Shown here one piece after another: positions 1 through 6,234 of a DNA stretch of 7,533 nucleotides. The DNA lies in the NCBI GenBank assembly GCA_029050385.1, contig JAIDMV010000252.1, positions 1 to 7,533 of the forward strand, in the 5' to 3' direction. The stretch's first letter is position 1. Every line of letters begins with the position of its first letter. The DNA comes from Anaeroplasmataceae bacterium. Lineage in GTDB: Bacteria > Bacillota_I > Bacilli_A > Acholeplasmatales > Anaeroplasmataceae. The position numbers were made by a program, and so were the translations under genes. The notes under the pieces were generated by a model. The model did no database searches. It had not been told where the DNA came from and saw only the letters and a program-made list of their open reading frames with translations.

Positions 1-30
1 CCATTATTCTAAGTATAATTCAATTGGAAA

Positions 31-270
31 TTATTGGACAATGGTTTCTTCTTTTGGTTCCTCTTTTGGCTGATTCTTTTTAATTTCACTACGAATCCAA
101 AAATATCCTATAACAGAACCAATGCCAACAATAGCAATTACAATGATAAGCGTAACATACCATAAATGCCATGCCGAATACGACCAAATCCCATATACTA
201 GAGAAGCAAGTATCGTATAAACAATAGCTATGCAGATATTCACATAATTATTTTTAATATGTTCTAGCAT
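31..270 (-). CDS. Small two-helix membrane protein, function unknown
   Basis: A 79-residue protein I do not recognise. It has two hydrophobic segments at about residues 9-31 and 36-59, rich in Ile, Val, Tyr and Trp. A charged Lys/Glu/Pro tail follows (about 62-76), probably cytoplasmic because of the Arg/Lys residues right after helix 2. I see no cysteine cluster or enzyme motif. The reading frame can be extended to a GTG at 277-279, but that codon lies almost at the predicted transcription start. The ATG at 268-270 is preceded by GGTGAT (275-280), which matches the distal part of the anti-Shine-Dalgarno complement, so I chose the ATG. The gene has its own promoter with three 11-bp repeats in front, and the rnf terminator lies between it and rnfB, so it is transcribed separately from rnf. 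The ORF is convincing from its promoter, site and composition; no function can be assigned. Confidence 0.65.
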   Translation of the reverse strand: MLEHIKNNYVNICIAIVYTILASLVYGIWSYSAWHLWYVTLIIVIAIVGIGSVIGYFWIRSEIKKNQPKEEPKEETIVQ

Positions 271-286
271 TTTTATCACCGGGCAT

Positions 287-315
287 ATTATAGCATAATC
301 TCATTAAAATTTCAC
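287..315 (-). promoter_or_regulatory. Promoter of the small membrane protein gene
   Basis: On the minus strand there is a perfect -10 TATAAT (292-287) with an upstream TG one base away (extended -10, TGC-TATAAT). A 17-bp spacer separates it from GTGAAA (315-310), which matches 4 of 6 bases of TTGACA. Transcription should start near 280, giving a leader of about 10 nt before the ATG at 270. The -35 lies inside the third 11-bp repeat, so a protein bound to the repeats would touch RNA polymerase directly. Confidence 0.65.
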
Positions 316-342
316 TATTTTTTCACTATTTTTTCACTATTT
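310..342. repeat. Three perfect 11-bp direct repeats, probable regulator site
   Basis: The unit TTTCACTATTT (plus strand; AAATAGTGAAA on the minus strand) occurs three times head to tail with no mismatch, at 310-320, 321-331 and 332-342. The promoter-proximal copy contains the -35 of the minus-strand gene and the other two lie upstream of it. An 11-bp period places the copies on one face of the helix. Known OmpR/PhoB-family response regulators bind direct repeats of this period next to weak -35 elements. That a regulator of this type binds here is inference; slippage of a T-rich tract is the alternative. Confidence 0.75.
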
Positions 343-380
343 TGGGTTTAATATACTCCAATCTTAATTTTATTAATATA

Positions 381-410
381 AAAAGGAAAGCCGTGTTTTG
401 CTTTCCCTTT
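381..410 (-). terminator. Intrinsic terminator of the rnf operon
   Basis: Downstream of the rnfB stop on the minus strand, an 11-bp stem including one G-U pair is formed by 410-400 and 391-381. Its core GGAAAGC pairs with GCTTTCC around an 8-nt loop. The U-rich end of the stem continues into more A/T sequence. It starts 8 bases past the rnfB stop codon, which also shows that rnfB does not continue beyond that stop. Confidence 0.8.
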
Positions 411-417
411 GTTTGTC

Positions 418-741
418 TTATTTTAATTTTATTGGATTAACAGATCCATCATCATTTGGATGTTCATCCAAATATTTTCTGATAGCCTCTGGTTTTCCAG
501 ATTTTAATCCTGGTTTACAAAGACTTAAATTTTCAGCAGTTTGATTCACGATAGCTTCTGCAAAACCTGCACATCCAGGATATCCACATGCACCACAGTT
601 TGCGTTAGGAAGTATACCTGTAATGTCTTCTATTCTTGTATCCACTTTAACATACAAGAATTTTGCAGCTATAGCAAGTCCAAATCCAAAAAGCAATCCT
701 AATCCTGCTAATATTCCTATTGCGATAAATACTTCTTTCAT
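418..741 (-). CDS. rnfB: RnfB, minimal form lacking ferredoxin domains
   Basis: Electron-transport subunit of the Rnf complex. In studied complexes RnfB receives electrons from reduced ferredoxin and passes them to the membrane core. This protein has only 107 residues. It shows an N-terminal transmembrane anchor (about 4-29) and the RnfB-type [4Fe-4S] domain with C49, C52, C57 and C75 (CX2CX4CX17C, motif CGACGYPGC). A short acidic stretch then leads to a TAA stop. Usual RnfB proteins run from about 190 to well over 250 residues and carry at least two further ferredoxin-like [4Fe-4S] motifs; none is present. No remnant appears in another frame, and an intrinsic terminator follows at once, so a simple frameshift does not explain it. 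Its ATG overlaps the previous gene's TGA (ATGA), implying translational coupling; GAGG lies 10 bases before the ATG. It is the last gene of the operon. Confidence 0.88.
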   Translation of the reverse strand: MKEVFIAIGILAGLGLLFGFGLAIAAKFLYVKVDTRIEDITGILPNANCGACGYPGCAGFAEAIVNQTAENLSLCKPGLKSGKPEAIRKYLDEHPNDDGSVNPIKLK

Positions 742-971
742 TCTTCATTATCCTCGCTTTCTGTTTCTAGTTCTTTCTTAATTTTTTCTAAATCTAGTTT
801 TTCATGTATTTTACATTCTGTATTTGTACAATTCAAGCAGAACTCCTCAGAGATTTTAATGTTTTCACATCCCTTAGGAACTGGTGTTCTTTTGTTTAAA
901 ACATAAGATACAATGAATAGTACAACTAAGCATGCTATGATTGTTATGGCTAATCCTAAAAATGGATTCAT
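738..971 (-). CDS. Small membrane-anchored Cys-rich protein between rnfA and rnfB
   Basis: A 77-residue protein in a place where standard rnf operons have no gene. It has one transmembrane helix (about 4-26), then KR, which suggests a cytoplasmic C-terminal part. A cysteine cluster C35, C45, C48, C53 (CX9CX2CX4C) with H56 follows, and then a charged helical tail rich in Glu and Lys. The inner CX2CX4C has the same spacing as the first three cysteines of the RnfB iron-sulfur domain next door. I infer an Fe-S or metal-binding accessory subunit of this Rnf complex; Zn binding or a structural role remains possible. The frame opens upstream at a TTG (980-978) inside rnfA, but the ATG at 971-969, one base after the rnfA TAA, is the natural coupled start. 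The stop overlaps the rnfB ATG. I do not recognise a named family. Confidence 0.75.
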   Translation of the reverse strand: MNPFLGLAITIIACLVVLFIVSYVLNKRTPVPKGCENIKISEEFCLNCTNTECKIHEKLDLEKIKKELETESEDNEE

Positions 972-972
972 A

Positions 973-1563
973 TTATCCAATCATTCCTGATAAGCCTAAA
1001 AAGGCTAAGCTCATTAGAGCTGCAGTTGCTAAAGCAATAGGGATTCCCTTAAATGCCTTAGGTACATTAGCAGCATCTAAACGATAACGAATACATGAAA
1101 ATACGAAGATAACTAAAGCAAAGCCTAGTCCTGTACCAATAGCCTCTGCCATAGACATTCCAAAGCTTAAGCCTTGAGATGAGTTTCCTTGAGCCACACC
1201 TAATACAGCACAGTTTGTAGTAATTAAAGGTAAATATACACCAAGGGATTTGTATAAGGATGGAGAAAACTTCTTTATGAACATTTCAACCAATTGTACA
1301 ATAGATGCAATAACCAAAATATAGGTGATTGTATCCATATAGGCTATACCACAGAAATCTAAAAGCTGATAGATTGGCCAGCAGATTGCAGCGGCAAGTA
1401 CAATAACAAATGTAACTGCAACACCCATACCTAAAGCGGATGAAGATTTTTTAGATACACCTAAGAAAGGACATACACCGTAAAATCTTGAAAGTGTAAC
1501 GTTATTGATTAGCATTGCGTTTGCAACAGCTAATAGAAATGCAACAATTAAATTCCAAATCAT
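973..1563 (-). CDS. rnfA: RnfA, membrane electron-transport subunit
   Basis: Integral membrane subunit of the Rnf complex, homologous to NqrE of Na+-NQR. The 196 residues match the family's normal length and contain six predicted transmembrane helices. The two cysteines that with those of RnfE hold the intramembrane [2Fe-2S] cluster are present: C31 in the GVCPFLG motif and C118 in the TTNCAVLG motif. Both sit in the conserved half-helix contexts of the RnfA/RnfE pair, which have inverted topology. It is separated from the rnfE stop by one base and has AGGAGG 9 bases before its ATG. It is followed by a small Cys-rich gene whose ATG comes one base after the rnfA stop. Nothing looks abnormal in this subunit. 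Confidence 0.95.
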   Translation of the reverse strand: MIWNLIVAFLLAVANAMLINNVTLSRFYGVCPFLGVSKKSSSALGMGVAVTFVIVLAAAICWPIYQLLDFCGIAYMDTITYILVIASIVQLVEMFIKKFSPSLYKSLGVYLPLITTNCAVLGVAQGNSSQGLSFGMSMAEAIGTGLGFALVIFVFSCIRYRLDAANVPKAFKGIPIALATAALMSLAFLGLSGMIG

Positions 1564-1564
1564 T

Positions 1565-2320
1565 TTACTTGTCCTCCTTTACTTCAGCTTGCTTAGCAGC
1601 TAATTCAGCTGCTTTTTTCGCCTTTAATTCTTCTATTCTTTTTTTCTCAGCCAAAAGCTTCTTTTCTTCCTTATGATTTCTATAAAATGCCATCACTGCT
1701 AAGATACAGCCTAATGTTAAGAAACCACCAGCAGGAAGAACGAATAGCTTAATTGCATAATTAGATAATGGAGTTATACTTGTATAAGGAATAAAGGTGA
1801 AATATACACCAAAGGTTAATCCGCCAGTACCTAAAATTTCACGAATAATACCCATAATGCATAGAGCCATTGTAAATCCAATTCCCATACCTAATGCATC
1901 TAATAAAGACAATAATGGTCCGTTCTTAGAGGCAAAGGCTTCTGCACGTCCTAAGATAATACAATTTACAACGATTAGGGATATGAATACACCTAAGCTA
2001 GCGTACAGTTCAGGTAAGAATGCTTCTGCAAACATCTTAATTATAGTAACGAAGGTTGCGATAATTACAATGTAACAAGGGATTTTTACTTCTGAAGGAA
2101 TAATCTTTCTTAGTAAAGAAATCAAAACGTTTGAACCAATTAAAGTAAGAATAACTAGAATACCCATACCAAAAGCTGATTCTAATGACTTAGTTGTTGC
2201 CAAAGTAGGACACATACCAAGCAAACCAACAAGTACAGGATTTTCTTTAATGATACCAGCTAAGAAAGCTTTTAATCGATTAGATTTTTCTTTTACTGGT
2301 TTTTCTTTTGTCTGTTCCAT
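1565..2320 (-). CDS. rnfE: RnfE, membrane electron-transport subunit with charged tail
   Basis: Integral membrane subunit, homologous to NqrD and pseudo-symmetric partner of RnfA. The 251 residues carry the family motifs ENPVLVGLLGMCPTLATT (C37) and VVNCIILGRAEAFA (C120), whose cysteines provide the other half of the intramembrane [2Fe-2S] site. About six helices span residues 25-213. Compared with common RnfE proteins there is a long C-terminal extension (about 214-251) of Lys, Glu and Ala, likely a single charged helix or coiled coil. A Lys/Glu-rich stretch also precedes the first helix. The ATG overlaps the rnfG stop (TAATG), and a strong AGGAGGTG lies in the end of rnfG. Subunit identity is secure; the role of the tail is unknown. 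Confidence 0.94.
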   Translation of the reverse strand: MEQTKEKPVKEKSNRLKAFLAGIIKENPVLVGLLGMCPTLATTKSLESAFGMGILVILTLIGSNVLISLLRKIIPSEVKIPCYIVIIATFVTIIKMFAEAFLPELYASLGVFISLIVVNCIILGRAEAFASKNGPLLSLLDALGMGIGFTMALCIMGIIREILGTGGLTFGVYFTFIPYTSITPLSNYAIKLFVLPAGGFLTLGCILAVMAFYRNHKEEKKLLAEKKRIEELKAKKAAELAAKQAEVKEDK

Positions 2321-2871
2321 TAGTTCGCACCTCCTTCTCTTGTTTTTGCATCATCGAAGGCAGCTTTAACAAGACTACGAATTAATTTAGATGCATAAGT
2401 AGCACCTGCCGTAACATCTGATTTTTTCAAATCCAAATTATCTACATCTGTTTCTGTCATATCTGTTATATACTGAGTATTTAAATGTTTATCTGCCTCA
2501 CTTGAGAAAGATTGTCCATTTGTTATAAAACGTACACCTGAAAGTTTAGATTCAGGAGTAATACCTAATAATAATTTAATTTGTCCATAGGCATTAGATC
2601 CATCTACAGTATAAATAAATCCTAGAAAGTTTCCAGCTTCATCATATGCAACAATTACCTCTTTAACACTTGAAGAAGAAAAACCTTCTGTTATAGTAGT
2701 AGATTTGCTTGCATCATAGGTCTCAAATACTTCTTGACAAAGCTTTGCCTTCTTTGCCTCATTATTCTTAGTAATAATCGGCGCAGTAAATAAATTAATA
2801 CAAGCAATTAATGCTGCACAAACACCAGCAATTAAAGTTAGAATAAGAGCAGTTATAGTATATTTTTTCAT
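2320..2871 (-). CDS. rnfG: RnfG, FMN-carrying subunit, divergent
   Basis: Subunit with covalently bound FMN on the outer face of the membrane, homologous to NqrC. The protein has 183 residues: an N-terminal transmembrane helix (about 6-30) and an FMN-binding domain (about 65-172). The flavinylation motif is intact, with D152 to T158 in SDVTAGAT; T158 should be the FMN phosphoester site made by an ApbE-type flavin transferase, which is not in this window. The ETPGLG-like motif usual in RnfG/NqrC is missing: the equivalent stretch after GVRFITNG reads QSFSSEADKHL. The ATG is preceded by AGGAGG, which overlaps the TAG stop of rnfD, and the stop overlaps the rnfE ATG. The assignment rests on the flavin motif, topology and operon position. 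Confidence 0.92.
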   Translation of the reverse strand: MKKYTITALILTLIAGVCAALIACINLFTAPIITKNNEAKKAKLCQEVFETYDASKSTTITEGFSSSSVKEVIVAYDEAGNFLGFIYTVDGSNAYGQIKLLLGITPESKLSGVRFITNGQSFSSEADKHLNTQYITDMTETDVDNLDLKKSDVTAGATYASKLIRSLVKAAFDDAKTREGGAN

Positions 2872-2883
2872 CTTATAGCCCTC

Positions 2884-4026
2884 CTATATCTGTATTTGGT
2901 GAGCCACAGAGAATCCCACAATTAAACAGATTACAACCATGGCTACTCCTAAGCCTAATAGTTGTTTCCAAGTATAGGTATTCTTCTTGCCACGCATTAA
3001 ATGATCCATTGCAGGTGCAAACATATTTGCGATGAGAATAGAGAAGGCAACACCTTCTGGATATGCTCCACAATATCTAACTAATGCTGTAATAATACCA
3101 GCCATTGCACCAAATGCAATTCTACCAAACTTTGTGGTTGGTGATGTTACAGGGTCTGTAATCATAAACACAGCACCGAATAACAATCCACCAGAAAGCA
3201 TTTCATACATAAATAAATCAAATACATTCCAGTTTACATCAATTGATGTATCATGTGCTTGATTACTCCAAATACAATATGCCACAATGCTTACAACAAG
3301 TGTAATGATAGCAAAGCTTCCTATCATAGATAAACAAGCTCTTAAATCAGCACTTCTTCTTACGAATAAATAAATTCCACCAATGATAATCAATAAGGAA
3401 CAAACCTCACCCATAGATCCTGGAATTTGTCCTAAGAATAAATCTAGCAAGCTATATTCATTTAAGGCTTGTCCAACCATTCCTAGATTTTCCTTTACTG
3501 CAGCAAGTGGTGTACCAGAAGCTGCAACGTCAACTCCGCCTTGGCCATAAATAAGTTTAGAACCAAAGCAGACACCCACAAATACACGTCCTGTGGCAGC
3601 CGGGTTAAATATATTACTACCCAAACCACCAAAAATCATTTTACCAATCAACATACCAAATAATGCACCAATAAGTACAACATACCAATTACAGCCTGCA
3701 GGCATAATTAATGCATATATTATTGCAGAAATGAGTGGGGCAATAATATTATTAATTGTATATTGATTCTTTAATTTTAAAAATCCTTCTTTACTAAAGA
3801 GTTCTTTAATCTTCATACCACTAGGCCATTTAATGAACATGTGACAAACAAGTTCTGTAATAAGCATAGTAGATACTGAGATTAAAACAACATAAATTCC
3901 ATTCCATCCATTTTGGATACAAGCGAATAATAGCACTGGTACTAATGCAATTAATACATCTAGCATCATTCGCTTAACAGATACCGGCTTACGAATGTAT
4001 GGAGCACTTTGAGCAACTAACTTCAT
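2884..4026 (-). CDS. rnfD: RnfD, FMN-carrying membrane subunit
   Basis: Polytopic subunit, homologous to NqrB, carrying covalent FMN and thought to form the ion path with the other membrane subunits. At 380 residues it is somewhat longer than the usual 310-360, with roughly nine or ten hydrophobic segments. Conserved stretches include GGLGSNIFNPAATGR (133-147), GSMGE (203-207), MITDPVTSPTT (288-298) and EGVAFSILIAN (324-334). The flavinylation site is D166 to T172 (VDVAASGT), where the usual SGAT reads SGT; T172 is the likely FMN acceptor. The ATG follows AGGAGG, of which the first bases are the TAG stop of rnfC, and the rnfD stop is in turn inside the rnfG ribosome binding site. Identity is secure. 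Confidence 0.95.
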   Translation of the reverse strand: MKLVAQSAPYIRKPVSVKRMMLDVLIALVPVLLFACIQNGWNGIYVVLISVSTMLITELVCHMFIKWPSGMKIKELFSKEGFLKLKNQYTINNIIAPLISAIIYALIMPAGCNWYVVLIGALFGMLIGKMIFGGLGSNIFNPAATGRVFVGVCFGSKLIYGQGGVDVAASGTPLAAVKENLGMVGQALNEYSLLDLFLGQIPGSMGEVCSLLIIIGGIYLFVRRSADLRACLSMIGSFAIITLVVSIVAYCIWSNQAHDTSIDVNWNVFDLFMYEMLSGGLLFGAVFMITDPVTSPTTKFGRIAFGAMAGIITALVRYCGAYPEGVAFSILIANMFAPAMDHLMRGKKNTYTWKQLLGLGVAMVVICLIVGFSVAHQIQI

Positions 4027-4037
4027 AACTTTTCCTC

Positions 4038-5327
4038 CTATACCATTCTTTTTGCCTTACGGCAATAATCTGTTAAATGTATTTTAGATGTACATGTGTA
4101 AGAACACATACCACATAAGATACAAGCTTTAATATTTAACTTATTTAATGCATCCTTATCCTTGTTCTTTACCGCCTGCATAATTTGAATTGGCTGGAGT
4201 CCTGCCGGACAAGAATATACACAGGACGCACATCTTACACAAGGCTCCTCATGAATTGGACGTTCATTTAAAACAATAGTTGAGGTACAAGTCTTAGTGA
4301 TAACTGCATCATCTCTTACTAGGTTAGCTCCCATCATAGGTCCACCCATAATAAGAACCTTATTTTCATCACCCTTATATCCGCCACAGACATCAATTAG
4401 TTCTTTTAAGGACGTTCCTATTCTTAAACGAATATTTTGAGGAATATTGATTCCGTCTCCTGAAAGTGTATAGTTTCTCTTAGTAACAGGCTGATTATAT
4501 TTAATTGCACGATATAAACCAACTGTTGTAGAAACGTTAAATACCATTAACCCAAGCTTAGCAGGTAATACTCCTGCAGGAACTTTGATTCCTAAAGCTG
4601 ATTTAATCATTTCGATTTCCCAGCCTTGTGGATAATAATTTCCAACTCTACATACTTCAATATTCAAATCTGGGAATCTTGTTAACTCTGCAGTCAAACA
4701 ATCATATAAATCTTGATATTTCTTCTTAATACAAATTAAGCCCTTCTTTGCTTTAAAAGCCTTCATTGCATAACTTGCGCCTAAGATAACACGTCTTGGA
4801 TGTTCTAGCATCATACGATGGTCTGAAGAAATATATGGCTCACATTCAACACCATTAATTAATATTGTGTGGATTGGATCCTTGGTCTGGAACTTAATAT
4901 ATGTTGGGAAAGAACTACCACCCAAACCAACTAAAGAAACATCCTTTGTAATTCTTGCAAAATCCTCTAAGGTTAATTGATCAATTTCCTCATCACTTCT
5001 TGGAATTTCAGGACTAATCCACTCATCCTTTTTATCATTCTTAATTTGTATAAACTCTGTTAACTTTCCACTACGATGGAACTTCTTGACAAAGCCTACC
5101 ACTTCTCCAGAAACTGTTGAGTGAATAGGCTGTTCAAAAAATGGTCCTTTTCTTACGCCAAGCTTTTGGCCAATTTTAACCTTATCGCCAACCTTAACAA
5201 AAATATCGCTATCAGCACATCTGGCATTTGTTATAGCCATATAAATATACTCAGGCTCTAAATATCTTAGTGTAGGTAAACTTGTAGTAGAAACTGCACC
5301 AGTTATTTGTCTTGTTTTAGCTATCAC
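4038..5327 (-). CDS. rnfC: RnfC, NADH-side subunit
   Basis: Peripheral cytoplasmic subunit that exchanges electrons with NAD(H) through FMN and two [4Fe-4S] clusters. The product is 429 residues. Features in order: an N-terminal RnfC barrel region (about 1-110); the Complex I 51-kDa-like nucleotide/FMN region with GLGGSSFPTY (134-143) and ILINGVECEPY (155-165); an SLBB-like stretch (about 285-330); and two clusters CX2CX2CX3CP at C363-C373 and CX2CX2CX3C at C402-C412. I chose the GTG at 5327-5325 because AGGAGG sits 7 bases upstream. The frame runs on to an ATG at 5384, but that lies inside the preceding nucleotidyltransferase gene and has no comparable site. It is the first rnf gene, 16 bases after the nucleotidyltransferase stop, so cotranscription is likely. 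Confidence 0.95.
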   Translation of the reverse strand: MIAKTRQITGAVSTTSLPTLRYLEPEYIYMAITNARCADSDIFVKVGDKVKIGQKLGVRKGPFFEQPIHSTVSGEVVGFVKKFHRSGKLTEFIQIKNDKKDEWISPEIPRSDEEIDQLTLEDFARITKDVSLVGLGGSSFPTYIKFQTKDPIHTILINGVECEPYISSDHRMMLEHPRRVILGASYAMKAFKAKKGLICIKKKYQDLYDCLTAELTRFPDLNIEVCRVGNYYPQGWEIEMIKSALGIKVPAGVLPAKLGLMVFNVSTTVGLYRAIKYNQPVTKRNYTLSGDGINIPQNIRLRIGTSLKELIDVCGGYKGDENKVLIMGGPMMGANLVRDDAVITKTCTSTIVLNERPIHEEPCVRCASCVYSCPAGLQPIQIMQAVKNKDKDALNKLNIKACILCGMCSYTCTSKIHLTDYCRKAKRMV

Positions 5328-5334
5328 TATAATC

Positions 5335-5340
5335 CCTCCT
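5335..5340 (-). promoter_or_regulatory. Ribosome binding site that fixes the rnfC start
   Basis: The minus strand reads AGGAGG here, 7 bases before the GTG at 5327. This decides for a GTG start of rnfC over the upstream in-frame ATG at 5384, which would add 19 residues (Lys/Ser-rich, not family-like) and overlap the preceding gene. Confidence 0.88.
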
Positions 5341-5343
5341 TCT

Positions 5344-6129
5344 TTACTTCTTTTTAATGATAATTTCGAGTTTATCAATAACATCTTTTAAAATCTCAAT
5401 AAACACTTCAGCGTTCTTAAACATATTATCAAATAACATATTTAAATTCTCTTCAAAATTTTCAGGTAATATCTTACATTCTTTTTTACAAATGGAGATA
5501 AGTCTTTTCTCTCCTGGATGTGTCATATAATTTAAGGCAAAAATAATATCAAAATAACTAGCCAAAAATTCTGTGGTTCTATGATTGATACTTACTTTGT
5601 CCTCTCTCTTTACTGCTTTTTTGATTTGATCAAAATAGCTTGGTAAAAATCCATTTAGTAAGGCACCATTTTTAGAAATAATATTAGCGCGTAATTGTTG
5701 TGGATAAGGCACATTGAACTTATCCTGCATTTTTTTAAAGGCTCCTGTCCTATCACTAAAAATTTTAGAATGTAAGACATTATGCCAAAGACATGTAGTA
5801 TATCCATTAGAAGCACAATGATTAAAAACTACTGCTTCTAATCCTTCTTCAAATGATTTTAAATTTCTATAGATAATATCAATTGGGATATCATCATTCA
5901 TTACACAATTATCCTCTGTTTCCCAAAAGGTATTATTACATTCAATTTGCTTACAATATTTTTTTAAAATAGGCAATCTTTCCTCTGGAGCAATAGGTGT
6001 AGTATAATAGACATAAACATCATAATCTGATGCCTTATCTGCATAACCGCTAGCTCTTGATCCTCCAATCGCTATCGCTTCTACCCCTGCAATATGACTT
6101 AACTCTTTCAAAAGCTCTTCAACTATCAT
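5344..6129 (-). CDS. Nucleotidyltransferase-domain protein (pol-beta/aminoglycoside type)
   Basis: A 261-residue protein with an N-terminal minimal nucleotidyltransferase fold. It has the signature GGS at 22-24 followed by DYD (D35, D37) and a third acidic residue D84 in IPIDIIYR, which together would bind two metal ions and a nucleotide. The rest (about 110-261) is mostly helical with a Lys-rich end. This resembles standalone nucleotidyltransferase/DUF4037-like proteins of Bacillota, where the substrate is generally unknown. Transfer of a nucleotide to a small molecule (antibiotic-modifying type) or to a protein or RNA are both possible. AAAGGAG lies 6 bases before its ATG. Its stop is 16 bases before the rnfC start, so it probably leads the rnf transcript, although no functional link to electron transport is evident. 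All catalytic acidic residues appear intact. Confidence 0.82.
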   Translation of the reverse strand: MIVEELLKELSHIAGVEAIAIGGSRASGYADKASDYDVYVYYTTPIAPEERLPILKKYCKQIECNNTFWETEDNCVMNDDIPIDIIYRNLKSFEEGLEAVVFNHCASNGYTTCLWHNVLHSKIFSDRTGAFKKMQDKFNVPYPQQLRANIISKNGALLNGFLPSYFDQIKKAVKREDKVSINHRTTEFLASYFDIIFALNYMTHPGEKRLISICKKECKILPENFEENLNMLFDNMFKNAEVFIEILKDVIDKLEIIIKKK

Positions 6130-6150
6130 ATCTGACTCCTTTACTTCACA

Positions 6151-6156
6151 ATTATA
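6151..6156 (-). promoter_or_regulatory. Candidate -10 for the nucleotidyltransferase-rnf transcript
   Basis: A TATAAT on the minus strand lies about 21 bases upstream of the nucleotidyltransferase ATG and downstream of the terminator at 6197-6230. No good -35 is seen at 16-18 bp (AAATAG at 17 bp). It is the best promoter candidate found for this gene and, by readthrough, for the rnf genes. Confidence 0.45.
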
Positions 6157-6196
6157 TAATAACGCTTACATTACTATTTTAAAACATTTAAACAAG

Positions 6197-6230
6197 AAAA
6201 TCTAGGAAAAAAGATATTTTCCTAGATTTT
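6197..6230 (-). terminator. Terminator after the MmcQ/YjbR-family gene
   Basis: A perfect 14-bp inverted repeat: AAAATCTAGGAAAA at 6197-6210, a 6-nt loop, and its complement at 6217-6230. It begins 4 bases past the stop of the minus-strand gene at 6235. On the minus strand the U-rich part is inside the stem and in CTTGTTT after it. On the plus strand a run of T follows (6227-6234), so it could work in both directions. It separates the MmcQ/YjbR-family gene from the nucleotidyltransferase-rnf unit. Confidence 0.8.
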
Positions 6231-6234
6231 TTTT

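Noticed and set aside
418..741. rnfB broken by a frameshift
   Set aside because: No ferredoxin cysteine motifs are found downstream in any frame, and an intrinsic terminator begins 8 bases after the stop codon.
1797..2075. Plus-strand 92-residue open frame inside rnfE
   Set aside because: It is the complement of a well-recognised conserved gene and has no ribosome binding site or recognisable domain.
2873..3073. Minus-strand 66-residue Cys-rich open frame inside the end of rnfD
   Set aside because: It is an out-of-frame shadow of rnfD; its cysteines come from frame-shifted reading of that gene, and it has no start signal.
3032..3262. Plus-strand 76-residue open frame inside rnfD
   Set aside because: Antisense shadow of a conserved membrane protein gene; composition and start give no support.
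5328..5384. A 19-residue N-terminal extension of RnfC starting at the ATG at 5384
   Set aside because: It lies in the end of the nucleotidyltransferase gene and lacks a ribosome binding site; AGGAGG 7 bases before the GTG at 5327 gives the start.
5340..5420. Promoter for rnfC within the end of the nucleotidyltransferase gene (TTGATA with a weak -10)
   Set aside because: The TTGATA has no acceptable -10 at 16-18 bp (TAAAAA at best), so it cannot be supported from sequence alone.
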